Origin: Chloroflexota bacterium
Lineage (GTDB): Bacteria > Chloroflexota > Dehalococcoidia > SAR202 > UBA11138
Length of the DNA stretch: 6,022 nt
NCBI GenBank assembly: GCA_022566975.1
Contig: JADFHV010000140.1
Location: forward strand, 1 to 6,022
Direction of reading: 5' to 3'
The notes beneath the pieces are model-generated. The model was given only the letters and a program-made list of their open reading frames with translations, did no database searches and had not been told where the DNA came from. Each line of letters opens with the position of its first letter. Positions within the stretch are counted from its first letter, which is position 1. A program made the translations under genes and the position numbers. Below, in pieces: positions 5,932-6,022 of the stretch.

Positions 5932-6022
5932 ATGCAAAAACTCATCATTTCAGAAGAACGGACGAATTCGTCCTCTCCGGTCTCGGTTATCACGCTGAAA
6001 GGCACGATCGAAACGACCAATG
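5932..6022 (+). CDS. Probable STAS-domain anti-sigma factor antagonist, 3' end missing
   Basis: Thirty codons from ATG 5932 to the window edge, with a ribosome binding site AAGG at 5921-5924, 7 nt upstream. The peptide begins MQKLIISEER and then SPVSVITLKGTIETTN, matching the first strand and turn of STAS domains (hydrophobic strand, then L-x-G-x-I/L-D-like turn). Such proteins relieve anti-sigma factors in partner-switching control. The phosphorylated Ser/Thr region lies beyond the window, so the call rests on the N-terminus only. It sits 38 bp after the TPR tail and shares its lower GC. Confidence 0.5.
   Translation, partial: MQKLIISEERTNSSSPVSVITLKGTIETTN

Overview
High-GC bacterial DNA, read by hand, probably from a metagenome or single-cell assembly. 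The mix of genes (repeated plastocyanin-like domains, a membrane protein with an H-rich 'YGDxDxDG...EDPGDG' motif, an M19 dipeptidase-like protein, a CSP41-like SDR and a PTER-type phosphotriesterase) suggests Chloroflexota, perhaps Dehalococcoidia/SAR202-like. That placement is inference; no rRNA or marker gene is present.

Region 1 (1-2328) is a copper-protein locus on the + strand. The first gene enters from the left edge and encodes at least three cupredoxin (type-1 copper) domains joined by Pro/Thr-rich linkers, one of them built from five 24-bp repeats. After a 159-bp gap comes a membrane protein with about four transmembrane helices, a helical extracytoplasmic region with an Asp-rich loop, and its own C-terminal cupredoxin domain. 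Together they look like an extracytoplasmic copper electron-transfer or copper-handling pair.

Region 2 (2329-4689) holds a convergent gap, then an M19 dipeptidase-like gene on the - strand, then a divergent NAD(P)-dependent epimerase/dehydratase on the + strand. The 191-bp divergent spacer carries two outward-facing promoters, each with a perfect TTGACA -35, a 17-bp spacer and a TAA(S)(S)T -10. The dipeptidase-like protein lacks the family's usual HxD motif and bridging Glu.

Region 3 (4690-6022) is a mosaic. A phosphotriesterase-family gene starts normally, 37 bp after the epimerase, but its homology stops near residue 228 at a perfect 12-bp palindrome. An internal piece of a HisC-like aminotransferase follows in another frame. 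That piece stops just before its catalytic lysine and passes into the last TPR repeat of an unrelated protein. GC then falls from about 70% to about 47% (hand count), and the window ends in the first 30 codons of a probable STAS anti-sigma-factor antagonist. Three partial genes within 1.2 kb mean either real rearrangement or a chimeric assembly/amplification product; this is the main point to verify.

No tRNA, rRNA, CRISPR array, insertion sequence or complete mobile element was seen.
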